Source: Candidatus Saccharimonadota bacterium
GTDB lineage: Bacteria; Patescibacteriota; Saccharimonadia; Saccharimonadales; Saccharimonadaceae
DNA: 45,957 nt
Direction of reading: 5' to 3'
Assembly (NCBI GenBank): GCA_017506895.1
Contig: JAFWBV010000009.1
Location: 1 to 45,957, forward strand
Each line of letters begins with the position of its first letter. Position 1 is the stretch's first letter. Below the pieces are notes generated by a model that saw nothing but the letters and a program-made list of their open reading frames with translations, had not been told where the DNA came from and made no database searches. Shown piece by piece: positions 1-7,646 of the stretch. The translations under genes and the position numbers were made by a program.

Positions 1-127
1 TGTAAGAATAAATATCTTTATTGATTTTTACGTGCGTAGACAAGACTGCGCAAATTGCTACAAACACCAAAAATACGCCAAAAATGACATAGCAATGGTT
101 CACGATAAAATCTGAAATTTTGCGCAT
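1..127 (-). CDS. MMPL/RND-family transporter, N-terminus only (cut by window start)
   Basis: The minus strand is open from an ATG at 127-125 to the edge, giving 42 codons beginning MRKISDFIVNHCYVIFG. A short basic start, one long hydrophobic helix (about residues 12-29) and a following VKINKDIYSY stretch match the start of MMPL/RND exporters, where the first helix leads into a V-x-x-N-x-D segment. Such proteins are proton-driven inner-membrane exporters of drugs or lipids. The gene diverges from a TetR-type regulator at 240, the classic exporter-repressor arrangement. The family call rests on the first helix only, so substrate and completeness cannot be judged. Confidence 0.6.
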   Translation of the reverse strand, partial: MRKISDFIVNHCYVIFGVFLVFVAICAVLSTHVKINKDIYSY

Positions 128-135
128 ATTCGTAT

Positions 136-141
136 ATTATA
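136..141 (-). promoter_or_regulatory. -10 box of the MMPL gene
   Basis: TATAAT on the minus strand ends 8 bases before the ATG at 127, so transcription should begin at or next to the start codon. No Shine-Dalgarno sequence fits in between. Confidence 0.55.
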
Positions 142-182
142 GCTACTCCTGTTAAAACAAAGAAGAACAGTATTATCGAACT

Positions 183-200
183 GTGTCTAAAATTGAACAC
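183..200. promoter_or_regulatory. possible TetR operator (weak inverted repeat)
   Basis: GTGT and ACAC are separated by ten bases, lying between the two divergent promoters and just upstream of the tetR -35 box. A second short pair, CTGTT and AACAG, lies at about 147-168. Either could be an operator for the divergent repressor; arms of only 4-5 bases make this weak. Confidence 0.25.
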
Positions 201-204
201 TATA

Positions 205-233
205 TTGACATTTTGTATGAAGAGTGGTATAAT
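205..233 (+). promoter_or_regulatory. consensus sigma-70 promoter of tetR-like gene
   Basis: TTGACA (205-210) and TATAAT (228-233) are separated by exactly 17 bases, a perfect consensus, with a TGG extension before the -10. The ATG at 240 is six bases downstream, so the predicted transcript starts on the start codon. Confidence 0.85.
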
Positions 234-239
234 TGTATT

Positions 240-806
240 ATGGTCAAAACTTCTTATCTTAGAGCAACCGAGAAAACTCGTCGCAAAATTCGTAAAGCCT
301 TTGCGAATCTATTGGCGACGCGCGGTTCTGTCAAAAATATCACAGTGACCGATTTGGCTGAACGCGCCGAAATTACCCGTGGTACTTTTTATAATTATTA
401 CAATAACCTGCATGAGGTTGGCGCCGAGCTTCAGGCTGAGATTGAGAAAGAGCTTTTTACTGAGCGCTATGAGTTTAATACTATTGGCGATGTTGAGCAA
501 TATGTGAATCAGATTTTTACTTTTCTTAGGCAGCAAGAGAGTGTCTATCGCCAGCTTCTATCTAGCGATGCGCCAACGGCCTTCCTGAGCCAGCTTGAAA
601 GCGGTATGACGCAACGCGTTTTTTCAATTATGCGCGAAAAAGGCATCGAGGACAAAAACGTCGAGTTCGAGCTTTTAATTCTTATGAGCGGCACTTTCGC
701 CATTTTGCGTAAATATTACCGCAACGAAGTCTCTGTAACACTCGAAGATATCCATGACTACCTTAGCCATAAGCTTCGAATAATGTTTGAACGATATGTC
801 AAATAA
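240..806 (+). CDS. TetR/AcrR-family transcriptional regulator
   Basis: 188 residues, the usual TetR length. The N-terminal helix-turn-helix reads as RATEKTRRKI, then VTDLAERAEITRGTFYNYY with the family's TxxxFYxYFxN-type recognition helix. The C-terminal half is an all-helical ligand-binding region of TetR_C type. The frame stays open upstream to 183, but the ATG at 240 is chosen because a perfect promoter ends six bases before it and would cut off any earlier start. It probably represses itself and the divergent MMPL exporter until a ligand binds. The ligand is unknown. Confidence 0.85.
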   Translation: MVKTSYLRATEKTRRKIRKAFANLLATRGSVKNITVTDLAERAEITRGTFYNYYNNLHEVGAELQAEIEKELFTERYEFNTIGDVEQYVNQIFTFLRQQESVYRQLLSSDAPTAFLSQLESGMTQRVFSIMREKGIEDKNVEFELLILMSGTFAILRKYYRNEVSVTLEDIHDYLSHKLRIMFERYVK

Positions 807-1188
807 TCTAATCGCTGGCGTCCACGTCTAATGCAATGCTAACTTTGTAATCCAGGTATTTTTAGTTACTATTATACCATTGACATTGTATTTCTTTTTT
901 CTTCATTGTCATTGTTTTGGATTTTATGGCTCCAGTTAAACTATATAATCTTAAAAGCTCGAATCTTTTTGTCAATCATGTAAAGTCAAATGAGATGGCC
1001 TTCTCGTCTCTCACTAAATAAAGAACTTTTAAACTCAAAAAGATAAATCCAGGTGTCAGGTCCGACTTCGTAATGATTGATTTCAGTAAAGTATTGCTGG
1101 CCATGGTATTTGGTTGTTAATAATTAGACTTTGTGGGTATTTGCATCGAGCTCAGTTTTAGTAGAATCTATGGTATAATCTAATCGTT
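807..1188. other. intergenic region, no supported gene
   Basis: 382 bases without a convincing gene. The minus strand is open without an ATG for about 44 codons (about 1120 down to a stop at 988-986) and reads like protein (…VGPDTWIYLFEFKSS…), so it could be a decayed gene end; this is not enough to call. Only the promoter of the next gene is recognised at the right edge. Confidence 0.4.
1174..1179 (+). promoter_or_regulatory. extended -10 box for the 1189 gene
   Basis: TGG-TATAAT with nine bases to the ATG at 1189 and no Shine-Dalgarno sequence. Leaderless or near-leaderless expression is predicted; no good -35 is seen. Confidence 0.6.
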
Positions 1189-1785
1189 ATGCTATTTGTT
1201 CCGTATTCCTATGGTGATAAGTTTGAAAGTTTGGATGAATATGGCTCCATTGGATATATTAAATGTGGAAAATGCGGGAAAATGGCAAATTTTGTCTTAC
1301 AGACAGGTACTTTGCAAAATCATATTGATGGTGTCTTTCCAGCGGGTCGAAAACGTAAAACATATATAATCAAGTGTAATAAATGTGGAGCTATTTTTAT
1401 ACCACACGATGATAAGATTGATGAACTTATCGAATCAACGAAGAAGTATCCGGCCAGTTTTGATTTTGATGCATTGGAAGAAGAAGTAGAGAAAGCTTAT
1501 AAGGATAAAACCGAAGTTTACTTAACTTCTGAGCAAGAGCTTGAACGTTTTCCGTTGGATTGTGTCGAAAAATTGGCAAAGGATAAGCCAAAGGAATATC
1601 AAGATGCGGTGCGCGAAGTTGCGACTGCTTTTATTTTTAATAAAGAATGGCCAAAAACGAAAGCTGGTAAAAAAGAAAGACGTCGGTCGGAAACTAAGGA
1701 ATCAATTAAAATGTTTTGGATATTATTTATATTTGGCCTGTCGATTCTTTCTATTATCGCATTTTTGATGCGATACAGTAAATAA
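1189..1785 (+). CDS. zinc-ribbon protein with C-terminal membrane anchor, function unknown
   Basis: 198 residues. Two CxxC pairs (CGKCGK near residue 26 and CNKCGA near residue 64) form a likely zinc ribbon. An acidic helical middle follows, then a strongly basic stretch (GKKERRRSE) and one hydrophobic helix at about residues 174-193, ending MRYSK. The layout is that of a tail-anchored protein whose ribbon faces the cytoplasm. The stop directly abuts the stop of the convergent lipase-like gene at 1786. Specific function is not recognised. Confidence 0.6.
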   Translation: MLFVPYSYGDKFESLDEYGSIGYIKCGKCGKMANFVLQTGTLQNHIDGVFPAGRKRKTYIIKCNKCGAIFIPHDDKIDELIESTKKYPASFDFDALEEEVEKAYKDKTEVYLTSEQELERFPLDCVEKLAKDKPKEYQDAVREVATAFIFNKEWPKTKAGKKERRRSETKESIKMFWILFIFGLSILSIIAFLMRYSK

Positions 1786-3585
1786 TTATTTAGATTTACA
1801 ACTGATAAAAACAATTGAAAGAATAGCACCGAAAAGCGATGCAATGATGATTTCACCAATGATTCCGGTGGTAGGAGTCATGGCGCCGATTGTTCCAAGC
1901 TGTGTTTCTGCGCCGGTGTTTGGGACATTAATGGGGTCTTCTTCGGTATTCGGAATGAGACTTTTTAGAATTGGCATGATGCTTTCTGGAATGTGACCGA
2001 TAACAAGGTTTTCGGCATTAGCTACTAGACTATAGGTATAATATAGTGAATAATCTTCACCAAAGGTTTCCTGGGTGTATTTAGCATCCGCGATGAGAAG
2101 TGGCGACAAGGCTTTGACAAGCTGGGGGAGATTGGTTTTGATAACGTTGAATTCGTCTTCGGTGATGGATGGAGTTTCGCCAAACGTAGCTTCGTAATCG
2201 CTGTAATCACCCATATAACTGGTTAGTTTTGTCAGCAATTCATCAATTTCGGTATCAGTAGCGGTGCCTTTTAGGACTTTGACGAGATTTTGATAAACTG
2301 GGAAATTGGCGAGAGATTCTACTAAATCTGAACCGTAGCCACCCATCATGAGATCCATTAAAGCATTGCCAGCTACCATACCAGCAAGACCCTTGTCGGT
2401 ATCTTTAATGAAATCGGTGAGTTCGGATTGATGGTCGATGGTTCGCATTTGATAAATTTTCATGATGGCGGAAAGTGGTGCTTTGACTGTCGAATCGAAG
2501 TATTCGCGAGTAAGGCCATTTTCATTGACGAATTCAAGCCAAGCATCCATAAAGTCACGGCCGTTCATGGTGCCGACGTCTTCGGTGAGACTAACATTGC
2601 CTGAAAGAACGTTGATGGCTCTGGCCGGATCGGCAAGATCAGCAATACTAACCATGGAAGTGGTAATATCGAGATCGGCAGGATGAATTTCTTCATAAGT
2701 GCCAGTATTATAGAATCCCCAAAGTTCAGGGAAAACATAACCAAGAAGTAAATCATTGCCGTCTTTAACATCGTGAATATTAGTATAGTTTGTAGCTGTG
2801 ATGCTGGCCTTAGGTGCACCAAAAGTGTAGACATAAAAATTGTCTGGCGACATTTCGTAATTTGAAATATTGGCGTTGATGGCTTTACCGAATAGGTCGA
2901 TGACGGCACCGCCACGAGAATACCCTACGGCCCAAGTTTTGTAATTGGTGAAATTATGTTCTGTGACGTATTGATTAAAGCGTTCGAAAATGAGATTGGC
3001 AGATTCGGAAAACCCAGCATGGTCGCCAGTCGTGCCGACATTGAAGTTGGAGAGCCATTCGGTCATGTAATTATAATTACGTGGAGCAACTACAATTAAT
3101 TCTTGACCATTTGGAAGAGTTTTGTGAGCGATGGTAGTGCCCATGGAGTGGCCGTTTTCTTCCGAAGAAATATCCCAGCTTTGATAATCAGAAAAACCGA
3201 GTTGGTTTAAAAGATTATAGAGTTTTGGGTTTGGTTTGGATGGGTCGGAAGGGTAACCGTCGGCTTGATTTTCATAACCGGCAAGCGCGAGAGCGTATGA
3301 TACGGCACGGAGCTCGGGGTGATCGCCAGGGGAGGACTCTTCAAAATAAGCATCACTATAATTAATAGTGCCAGTCTCATCGAGAGCGTCAAAAACGGTT
3401 TCCCATGGATGGTTTGGATCTTCAACAAAACCATAATATGGATAAGTAACCGTAATTTTGTCTGTTGTAGTAGCTAAAGCATTGTAGTGCACCGTTGGGC
3501 TGAATAGAATTGAAATAATGAATGCGGCAAGCAAAAAATAAATAACATATTTAAATTTAGCTTTAAAAAAATTAATAATTCTCAC
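1786..3585 (-). CDS. secreted lipase-like alpha/beta hydrolase with C-terminal VPNTG tail
   Basis: 599 residues from a GTG at 3585 with AAAGGAG (3597-3591) five bases upstream; the longer in-frame ATG at 3846 would read through the promoter. A signal peptide or anchor helix lies at about residues 12-29. A class 3 lipase-like core follows with the nucleophile elbow GYSRGG (Ser about 223) and, further on, FGAPKAS, a segment typical of that fold. The catalytic Asp and His were not placed with certainty. The end has VPNTG (about 554-558), a linker of about 17 residues, a hydrophobic helix and the tail CKSK, resembling a sortase-type sorting signal with an unusually long spacer. It is probably an envelope-attached ester hydrolase acting outside the cell; the substrate is unknown. 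Confidence 0.7.
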   Translation of the reverse strand: MRIINFFKAKFKYVIYFLLAAFIISILFSPTVHYNALATTTDKITVTYPYYGFVEDPNHPWETVFDALDETGTINYSDAYFEESSPGDHPELRAVSYALALAGYENQADGYPSDPSKPNPKLYNLLNQLGFSDYQSWDISSEENGHSMGTTIAHKTLPNGQELIVVAPRNYNYMTEWLSNFNVGTTGDHAGFSESANLIFERFNQYVTEHNFTNYKTWAVGYSRGGAVIDLFGKAINANISNYEMSPDNFYVYTFGAPKASITATNYTNIHDVKDGNDLLLGYVFPELWGFYNTGTYEEIHPADLDITTSMVSIADLADPARAINVLSGNVSLTEDVGTMNGRDFMDAWLEFVNENGLTREYFDSTVKAPLSAIMKIYQMRTIDHQSELTDFIKDTDKGLAGMVAGNALMDLMMGGYGSDLVESLANFPVYQNLVKVLKGTATDTEIDELLTKLTSYMGDYSDYEATFGETPSITEDEFNVIKTNLPQLVKALSPLLIADAKYTQETFGEDYSLYYTYSLVANAENLVIGHIPESIMPILKSLIPNTEEDPINVPNTGAETQLGTIGAMTPTTGIIGEIIIASLFGAILSIVFISCKSK

Positions 3586-3606
3586 CTCTACTCCTTTACT
3601 ATATTT

Positions 3607-3612
3607 ATTATA
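3607..3612 (-). promoter_or_regulatory. extended -10 box of the lipase-like gene
   Basis: TGC-TATAAT on the minus strand, about 21 bases before the GTG start, leaving room for the observed Shine-Dalgarno sequence. It is divergent from the promoter at 3680. Confidence 0.6.
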
Positions 3613-3679
3613 GCATAAGTGGGTTGAACATGTGAGAACTTTTAAAGCTTTTTGGAATGGGGTTTTGGTAGGATTTTGG

Positions 3680-3685
3680 TATAAT
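3680..3685 (+). promoter_or_regulatory. extended -10 box of the deaminase gene
   Basis: TGG-TATAAT, 18 bases before the ATG at 3704. GAGGAGG (3694-3700) lies in the short leader and fixes the start. Confidence 0.65.
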
Positions 3686-3703
3686 TGTAGCGAGAGGAGG
3701 CGA

Positions 3704-4171
3704 ATGTACAAAAAAGAGTTTATGGAAATGGCAGTAAATGAAGCGAGAAAGGGAATTGCCAATCGTGATGGTGGGCCTTTCGGTGCGGTGGTAGTGAAAG
3801 ATGGTGAGATGATTGCGTCTGGGCATAACCGAGTACTTGCTGACAATGATTCAACCTGTCATGGGGAAGTTGATGCTATAAGAAAAGCAGAAAATAAACT
3901 TGGGACTTATGATCTTACGGGTTGTGAAATTTACACGACGAGCGAGCCTTGTCCGATGTGCCTCGCGGCAATTATGTGGGCGAATATTGGAAAAGTGTAT
4001 TATGGGTGTTCGTTGACTGATAATGAAGAGATTGGATTTCGGGATGCAAGGTTTGATGAAATGATGGGTGGAAGACCTGGGCTACCAGAAGGGTTTGCGG
4101 AAGAGAGAGACCGAGAGATGTGCCTTGAAGTATTTAGGGAGTACAAGAAAATGGGGGGAGAGAAATACTAA
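3704..4171 (+). CDS. guanine/cytidine-type nucleoside or base deaminase
   Basis: 155 residues, matching bacterial guanine deaminases of the cytidine deaminase fold. The zinc site is visible: CHGEVDAI supplies His and the catalytic Glu, and SEPCPMCLAAI supplies the two Cys. GGPFGAVVVKDG near the N-terminus and a C-terminal K/E-Y end also resemble B. subtilis GuaD. The product would hydrolyse an exocyclic amine of guanine or a related base in the cytoplasm, serving purine salvage. An upstream in-frame ATG at 3632 is rejected because GAGGAGG lies just before 3704. The exact substrate (guanine or other) is not decided by sequence. Confidence 0.8.
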   Translation: MYKKEFMEMAVNEARKGIANRDGGPFGAVVVKDGEMIASGHNRVLADNDSTCHGEVDAIRKAENKLGTYDLTGCEIYTTSEPCPMCLAAIMWANIGKVYYGCSLTDNEEIGFRDARFDEMMGGRPGLPEGFAEERDREMCLEVFREYKKMGGEKY

Positions 4172-4199
4172 AAATAGTAGTAGATTATATACTTAGCTT

Positions 4200-4457
4200 T
4201 TATTCTTTTTCTGTTCTTTTTGCTAGAATCCACGCTATTATGGTAAGTCCGATAATTACGGCTGTAGGTAGAATGACACCTGTTGTTTTTGCACTACCGC
4301 CTTCGCTGGTAAATGCACCAGTATCAGGAACTGGAACATTTTCGTCGTCATCATCGTCTTCGGTTTTTGGTTCTACGATTTTGAAGGTGGCTTTGGCGCT
4401 TCCCGAATAAAATGGTTGTGGCCTGCAAGTTTTTTGGATGTTTTGGGGCTTTGGTAA
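4200..4457 (-). pseudogene. C-terminal relic of a PDTG-tailed surface protein
   Basis: The minus frame is open from a stop at 4460-4458 to a TAA at 4202-4200, with no ATG. It reads QPFYSGSAKATFKIVEPK, then an Asp run, then VPVPDTG, a 12-residue linker, a hydrophobic helix (about 16 residues) and the tail AKRTEKE. This is the end of a wall- or membrane-sorted protein like those at 1786 and 40662, but the body is missing; the LiaF-like gene ends 13 bases upstream. It looks like a decayed or recombined surface gene. A non-ATG start giving a mini-protein cannot be excluded. Confidence 0.6.
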
Positions 4458-4470
4458 TTAATAGTGTTAA

Positions 4471-5181
4471 TTATTTATTAGTTTTGTCGGTGATGGTGAC
4501 GCCGCCGAAGGCACCGGCTGCGTCGATATAAATAGTGTGTTTGCCTTTTTCGGATGGATTTTTGCGATCGTCGGAAAAACCACCAAAAACGAAACCGGAT
4601 TTTAGTTTGACGATAATATCGTCTGGAACTCTGATGTCAATTCCACCAAATAGGGTGAAGGCTTTGATAACAGTGTCGCTAGTAAATTTGGCGTCTTTTA
4701 AATCTAAATTGATACCGCCGAAAATAGCGGAGAGATTGGCGCCACTAAAAACTTCGTCTTTGTAAACACGGTCGGTTCCGGAGAAGACAGCCATTTGGGA
4801 ATCCATGGATTTACCGTCTTTTTTGGCTTCTTCAATTTTTTTGGCGACTTCTTGATCGTTTTTGTTATGGAAAAGACTTCTGACGATAATCGAAAGACCG
4901 ACGACAACAAGGAAGACTGCAAGAATGACTTTCCAGGCAACATCGTAGGAGAAGACATTTTGGGCCGCGAGCAAAAGGATGACGCCTACGGCGATAAATC
5001 CTAGGCTCATGATTTTGTCTTGGTCGGTAATGAGACTGACGACGCTGGGAATAATAATAAATAGAGTCCACCAGCCGTCAAAGAAAATGTCGAGATTAAA
5101 TAGTCCGAGGGCGTTGCCGCCGAAAATTAGCCCTAGGGCGATAATGGCGATGCCCCAGATAATTGGTTTGATTTGTTTCAT
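4471..5181 (-). CDS. LiaF-like membrane protein (cell-envelope stress family)
   Basis: 236 residues. The N-terminal half has about four hydrophobic segments (residues 7-24, 34-51, 57-74, 81-102), as in the DUF5668/LiaI-like membrane module. The C-terminal half is the LiaF beta-helical domain, with repeated FGG turns (IFGGINLDL, LFGGIDIRVP, FVFGGFSDD, AFGGVTI). In Firmicutes LiaF is a negative regulator of an envelope-stress two-component system; no partner kinase or regulator is seen here, so only the family, not that role, is supported. The start at 5181 has AAAGGAG upstream. Confidence 0.75.
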   Translation of the reverse strand: MKQIKPIIWGIAIIALGLIFGGNALGLFNLDIFFDGWWTLFIIIPSVVSLITDQDKIMSLGFIAVGVILLLAAQNVFSYDVAWKVILAVFLVVVGLSIIVRSLFHNKNDQEVAKKIEEAKKDGKSMDSQMAVFSGTDRVYKDEVFSGANLSAIFGGINLDLKDAKFTSDTVIKAFTLFGGIDIRVPDDIIVKLKSGFVFGGFSDDRKNPSEKGKHTIYIDAAGAFGGVTITDKTNK

Positions 5182-5190
5182 TGTTATTGA

Positions 5191-5211
5191 TACTCCTTTG
5201 GAGTAATTATA
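5191..5211 (-). promoter_or_regulatory. promoter and Shine-Dalgarno hairpin of the LiaF-like gene
   Basis: On the minus strand TATAAT (5211-5206) is followed at once by a perfect 6-base inverted repeat TACTCC-AAA-GGAGTA (5205-5191 region) whose right arm is the Shine-Dalgarno sequence. The 3-base loop is tight. If it folds, it would hide the ribosome site. Confidence 0.4.
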
Positions 5212-5276
5212 ACATAGATTAATTCTGGTTTGATGCGAGGTGGGAATGGGTGATGAATATGATATTTCTGTGATGG

Positions 5277-5282
5277 TATAAT
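5277..5282 (+). promoter_or_regulatory. extended -10 box for the 5307 gene
   Basis: TGG-TATAAT, 24 bases before the ATG at 5307, with AAAGAAAGGA as the ribosome site. Confidence 0.6.
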
Positions 5283-5306
5283 GGTGGTAAGTAAAGAAAG
5301 GATTTT

Positions 5307-5564
5307 ATGGAACAAGCTATTTGTCAAAGTTGTGCGATGCCACTGACATCGGATGATATGTTTGGTACGAATGCGGATGGAAGCGTGAATAAGGATTATT
5401 GTAAGTGGTGTTATGATAAGGGTGAGTTTTTGGATAAGTGTACGATGGAGGAATATATTGAGAAATGCTCGCAGTTTGGTGAGCAGGCGGGGATGACAAA
5501 TGAGCAGATGAAGGAGTATTGTACGAAGGTGTTCCCGACGCTGAAGAGGTGGAAGAAGGATTAG
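5307..5564 (+). CDS. small putative zinc-ribbon protein
   Basis: 85 residues. CQSCAMPL near the N-terminus, then FGTNADGS and YCKWCYDKGEF form the signature of the putative zinc-ribbon family PF12674: two CxxC pairs, the phrase FGTN-DGS, and YC-x-x-C. The rest is a helical acidic tail ending LKRWKKD. These proteins are widespread and of unknown function. It is monocistronic with its own promoter. Confidence 0.75.
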   Translation: MEQAICQSCAMPLTSDDMFGTNADGSVNKDYCKWCYDKGEFLDKCTMEEYIEKCSQFGEQAGMTNEQMKEYCTKVFPTLKRWKKD

Positions 5565-5628
5565 AATGACGGTGAGAGGAGTGGTGGGGAAGTCGTTGTA
5601 AGATTCGCTGAAGAATAATTAGTATTGC

Positions 5629-5660
5629 TTTACAAAAATGGTGTTTTATGGTATTATAAT
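5629..5660 (+). promoter_or_regulatory. promoter of the coiled-coil gene
   Basis: TTTACA (5629-5634) and TATTAT (5652-5657) lie 17 bases apart, with an overlapping TATAAT at 5655-5660. This leaves a leader of about 55 bases before the ATG at 5719. Confidence 0.5.
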
Positions 5661-5718
5661 AATGTTTTTGATTGGTGGAAGTTCAAATGTACATTACAAG
5701 AAAGGTTGGTGATGATGA

Positions 5719-6888
5719 ATGCCAAGAAGTTACGAACTAGACTCATTGAAGTCTGTAGAACAGGACGCTTTTGAAAGAAAGCAGAGAGCTTGGGAAACCT
5801 ATGCGGATTTAAGGGAACGTTGTAAAGACGCGCATGATGCAATGGAGACTGCCTGGCAGGAACGAGTTTCTGCCCGGGAAGAAATGAACTTTGAGTATGA
5901 GAATATGCAGCGGATAAGAGATCAGTCTAGGCAGGTTTGGGACGAATATGGACGAATCCGTGATAGTAATAATTACGAGATTGAACGTCTGCGAGCTGAG
6001 GCCGACTCTGAACATCAGCAGATGATTGATTGTTTTGAGAGGGCGAGCGAATGTTACCAGTTTGGTGATAAGGCCGAGGCGCCGTATTGGTCTCAGCAGG
6101 GACATGAACATAAGGAACGTCGCGATGAACTGAACGAGGAGGTTCGAAGACTTTGCGAGGAGGTGAAATCTGCGAAACAAGATGCTGAATGGCGGGGACC
6201 TAAGACGGATGTTTCGGCGTTCCATCGTTCAAAAGCGGATTTTGAAAGTGCTAAAGCTCGTCATGAAGCTGCCCAGTCGGAGTTCAAACGGCTTAAGGCG
6301 GAACGTGACCAGGCGAAGGCAGAATTCGACTCTGCTCAGGCGGCATATATCAGAGCTAAAGAAGCGTTTCGGCGAAAGCTTGAAGAAGTGAAGACTAGTA
6401 ATCAGCGTGAGCGCGAAAAAGTACTTGATAAGGCTGGGGTGCGCTATTCTGAACGCAAGGATGCGAAAATCGTCAAGAAGTCAGATGGTACTACGCAGGT
6501 TTATCATGGCGGAGTTGGCTCCGGCGATGGCTATGGACATGGACATACGGCACTTGATCGGTTTGGTCGGAAGACGTATGACCGCGGAGCGTTTGAGGAG
6601 CATGGTGGGCAGAATTTTACCGATGATGGTAAAGGCGTGACTATTTATGATCGCAATGCGAGACCTGGGCACGAGGTCATGGGAATCGAGGGTAGGTCTA
6701 ATCTTCGCGGGCAAAGTTATAAACAGAATAAACACCCTGAAGAGGTCGGGCACATTACTCAGTTTTACGATGATGGCGTGCGGGTTTCCAGAAGTACTAC
6801 GGATAATATCCATGAAACAAGGGTTCACTGGACTGATGAACGTTTGCCGGCTGGACATCCGGACTACCACAAGAAACCTGAAGACTAA
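5719..6888 (+). CDS. coiled-coil protein with Gly/His-rich C-terminal domain, unknown
   Basis: 389 residues. Residues 1-235 are almost wholly charged and helical, suited to long coiled coils (repeats such as RLKAERDQAKAEFDSAQ). Around 100-140 the phrase FERASECYQFGDKAEAPYW followed by QQGHEHKERRDEL resembles the short DUF1771-type helical motif, which is only a suggestion. Residues about 255-389 change character: GGVGSGDGYGHGH, then many Gly, Asp, His and Tyr, ending HPDYHKKPED. No signal peptide or membrane helix is seen. It is followed by a terminator and three small unknown genes. An effector-like protein with a separate C-terminal domain is possible, but function is not recognised. Confidence 0.7.
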   Translation: MPRSYELDSLKSVEQDAFERKQRAWETYADLRERCKDAHDAMETAWQERVSAREEMNFEYENMQRIRDQSRQVWDEYGRIRDSNNYEIERLRAEADSEHQQMIDCFERASECYQFGDKAEAPYWSQQGHEHKERRDELNEEVRRLCEEVKSAKQDAEWRGPKTDVSAFHRSKADFESAKARHEAAQSEFKRLKAERDQAKAEFDSAQAAYIRAKEAFRRKLEEVKTSNQREREKVLDKAGVRYSERKDAKIVKKSDGTTQVYHGGVGSGDGYGHGHTALDRFGRKTYDRGAFEEHGGQNFTDDGKGVTIYDRNARPGHEVMGIEGRSNLRGQSYKQNKHPEEVGHITQFYDDGVRVSRSTTDNIHETRVHWTDERLPAGHPDYHKKPED

Positions 6889-6908
6889 CCTTAAAACCAA
6901 ATACGAAG

Positions 6909-6933
6909 GGCTACGGATAACGTAGCCTTTTTT
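6909..6933 (+). terminator. intrinsic terminator after the coiled-coil gene
   Basis: GGCTACG and CGTAGCC form a perfect 7-base stem around GATAA, followed by six T. It ends the 5719 transcript 20-45 bases after its stop. Confidence 0.85.
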
Positions 6934-6950
6934 ACGTAGGTATTATATGA

Positions 6951-6956
6951 TAAAAT
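6951..6956 (+). promoter_or_regulatory. -10 box for the 6964 gene
   Basis: TGA-TAAAAT with seven bases to the ATG at 6964. A leaderless start is predicted. Confidence 0.5.
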
Positions 6957-6963
6957 ATAAGAT

Positions 6964-7278
6964 ATGGAGAAACGGGAAATTATTAAGGAGATAATAAACG
7001 GGTTAGAGTGTTTAACGAAAGAGAACCCTCGCGAACTCATTTTTATGCTTGATTATTATGAAGATACTTATTATGAGGATAGTATCAGTGCGTTAATACT
7101 TAAATGGGAACAACTAGGCTATGGCGATTTTAGTAGTTCGTTCCCCATTACCACAAAGCTTGTAGCTAAACTTGAGTTCGTAAATGATGGGGTCGAGAGA
7201 CCTCGGGAGGTTTATGCTGATATTATCGCTTTGGCGAAGGATGCTTTGAAAGAGATGAAAGAATATGAGATTTCATGA
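6964..7278 (+). CDS. small acidic protein, unknown
   Basis: 104 residues, acidic and mainly helical, without signal peptide, membrane helix or cysteine pairs. It contains a Tyr/Asp/Glu patch (YYEDTYYEDS). Its stop overlaps the next start as ATGA, so the two proteins are probably translated together. Size, acidity and place behind a large two-part protein would suit an immunity-type or partner protein, but that is inference. No family is recognised. Confidence 0.6.
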   Translation: MEKREIIKEIINGLECLTKENPRELIFMLDYYEDTYYEDSISALILKWEQLGYGDFSSSFPITTKLVAKLEFVNDGVERPREVYADIIALAKDALKEMKEYEIS

Positions 7279-7610
7279 TTGGTGAAGAATACAACGAAAA
7301 AGCCCAGAAGATAAAGGTGAAAATGCAGGAGATGATTGATGCGGAGTATAAGTATGTCGATTCGCGGTCGGAATACATTGATTCTTTGATTGAGCGATTT
7401 GGGGATTCGAATGATTATATGGTGGAGTTATTGAATTTGAAGAAAGATAATGAAGATGCAAGGGCGTTTCTGGCTAGTCTTGATAATATGTTGAAGAATC
7501 GTTTGACGGCCGATGGAATTTCGAGATTTAATGAGCTATTGCAAGGGTATTTGAATTATTCTGATGTGATTGGGGAAGATTTGGGGAAGTTTGGAGGTCC
7601 TGCAGACTAA
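7275..7610 (+). CDS. small helical protein, unknown
   Basis: 111 residues starting in the ATGA overlap with the 104-residue protein. Charged, predicted all-helical, with heptad-like stretches (DSLIERFGDSNDYMVELL and later helices), ending FGGPAD. No cysteine pairs or membrane helix. Translational coupling implies a shared job or complex with the upstream protein. Not recognised. Confidence 0.6.
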   Translation: MIGEEYNEKAQKIKVKMQEMIDAEYKYVDSRSEYIDSLIERFGDSNDYMVELLNLKKDNEDARAFLASLDNMLKNRLTADGISRFNELLQGYLNYSDVIGEDLGKFGGPAD

Positions 7611-7646
7611 GGTTCTATATGGTAAACATTTTAATAAAAAAGATTT

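Noticed and set aside
18-200. 60-residue minus-strand frame at the left edge
   Set aside because: A different minus frame starting at 127 reads as a transporter N-terminus with its own -10 box, and this frame would cover the divergent promoters.
986-1120. Minus-strand open stretch reading VGPDTWIYLFEF...
   Set aside because: No start codon, no promoter and only 44 codons; could be a relic but not supportable.
5809-6900. Two antisense frames of 138 and 139 residues under the coiled-coil gene
   Set aside because: Composition follows the codon bias of the sense gene, with no promoter or ribosome site.
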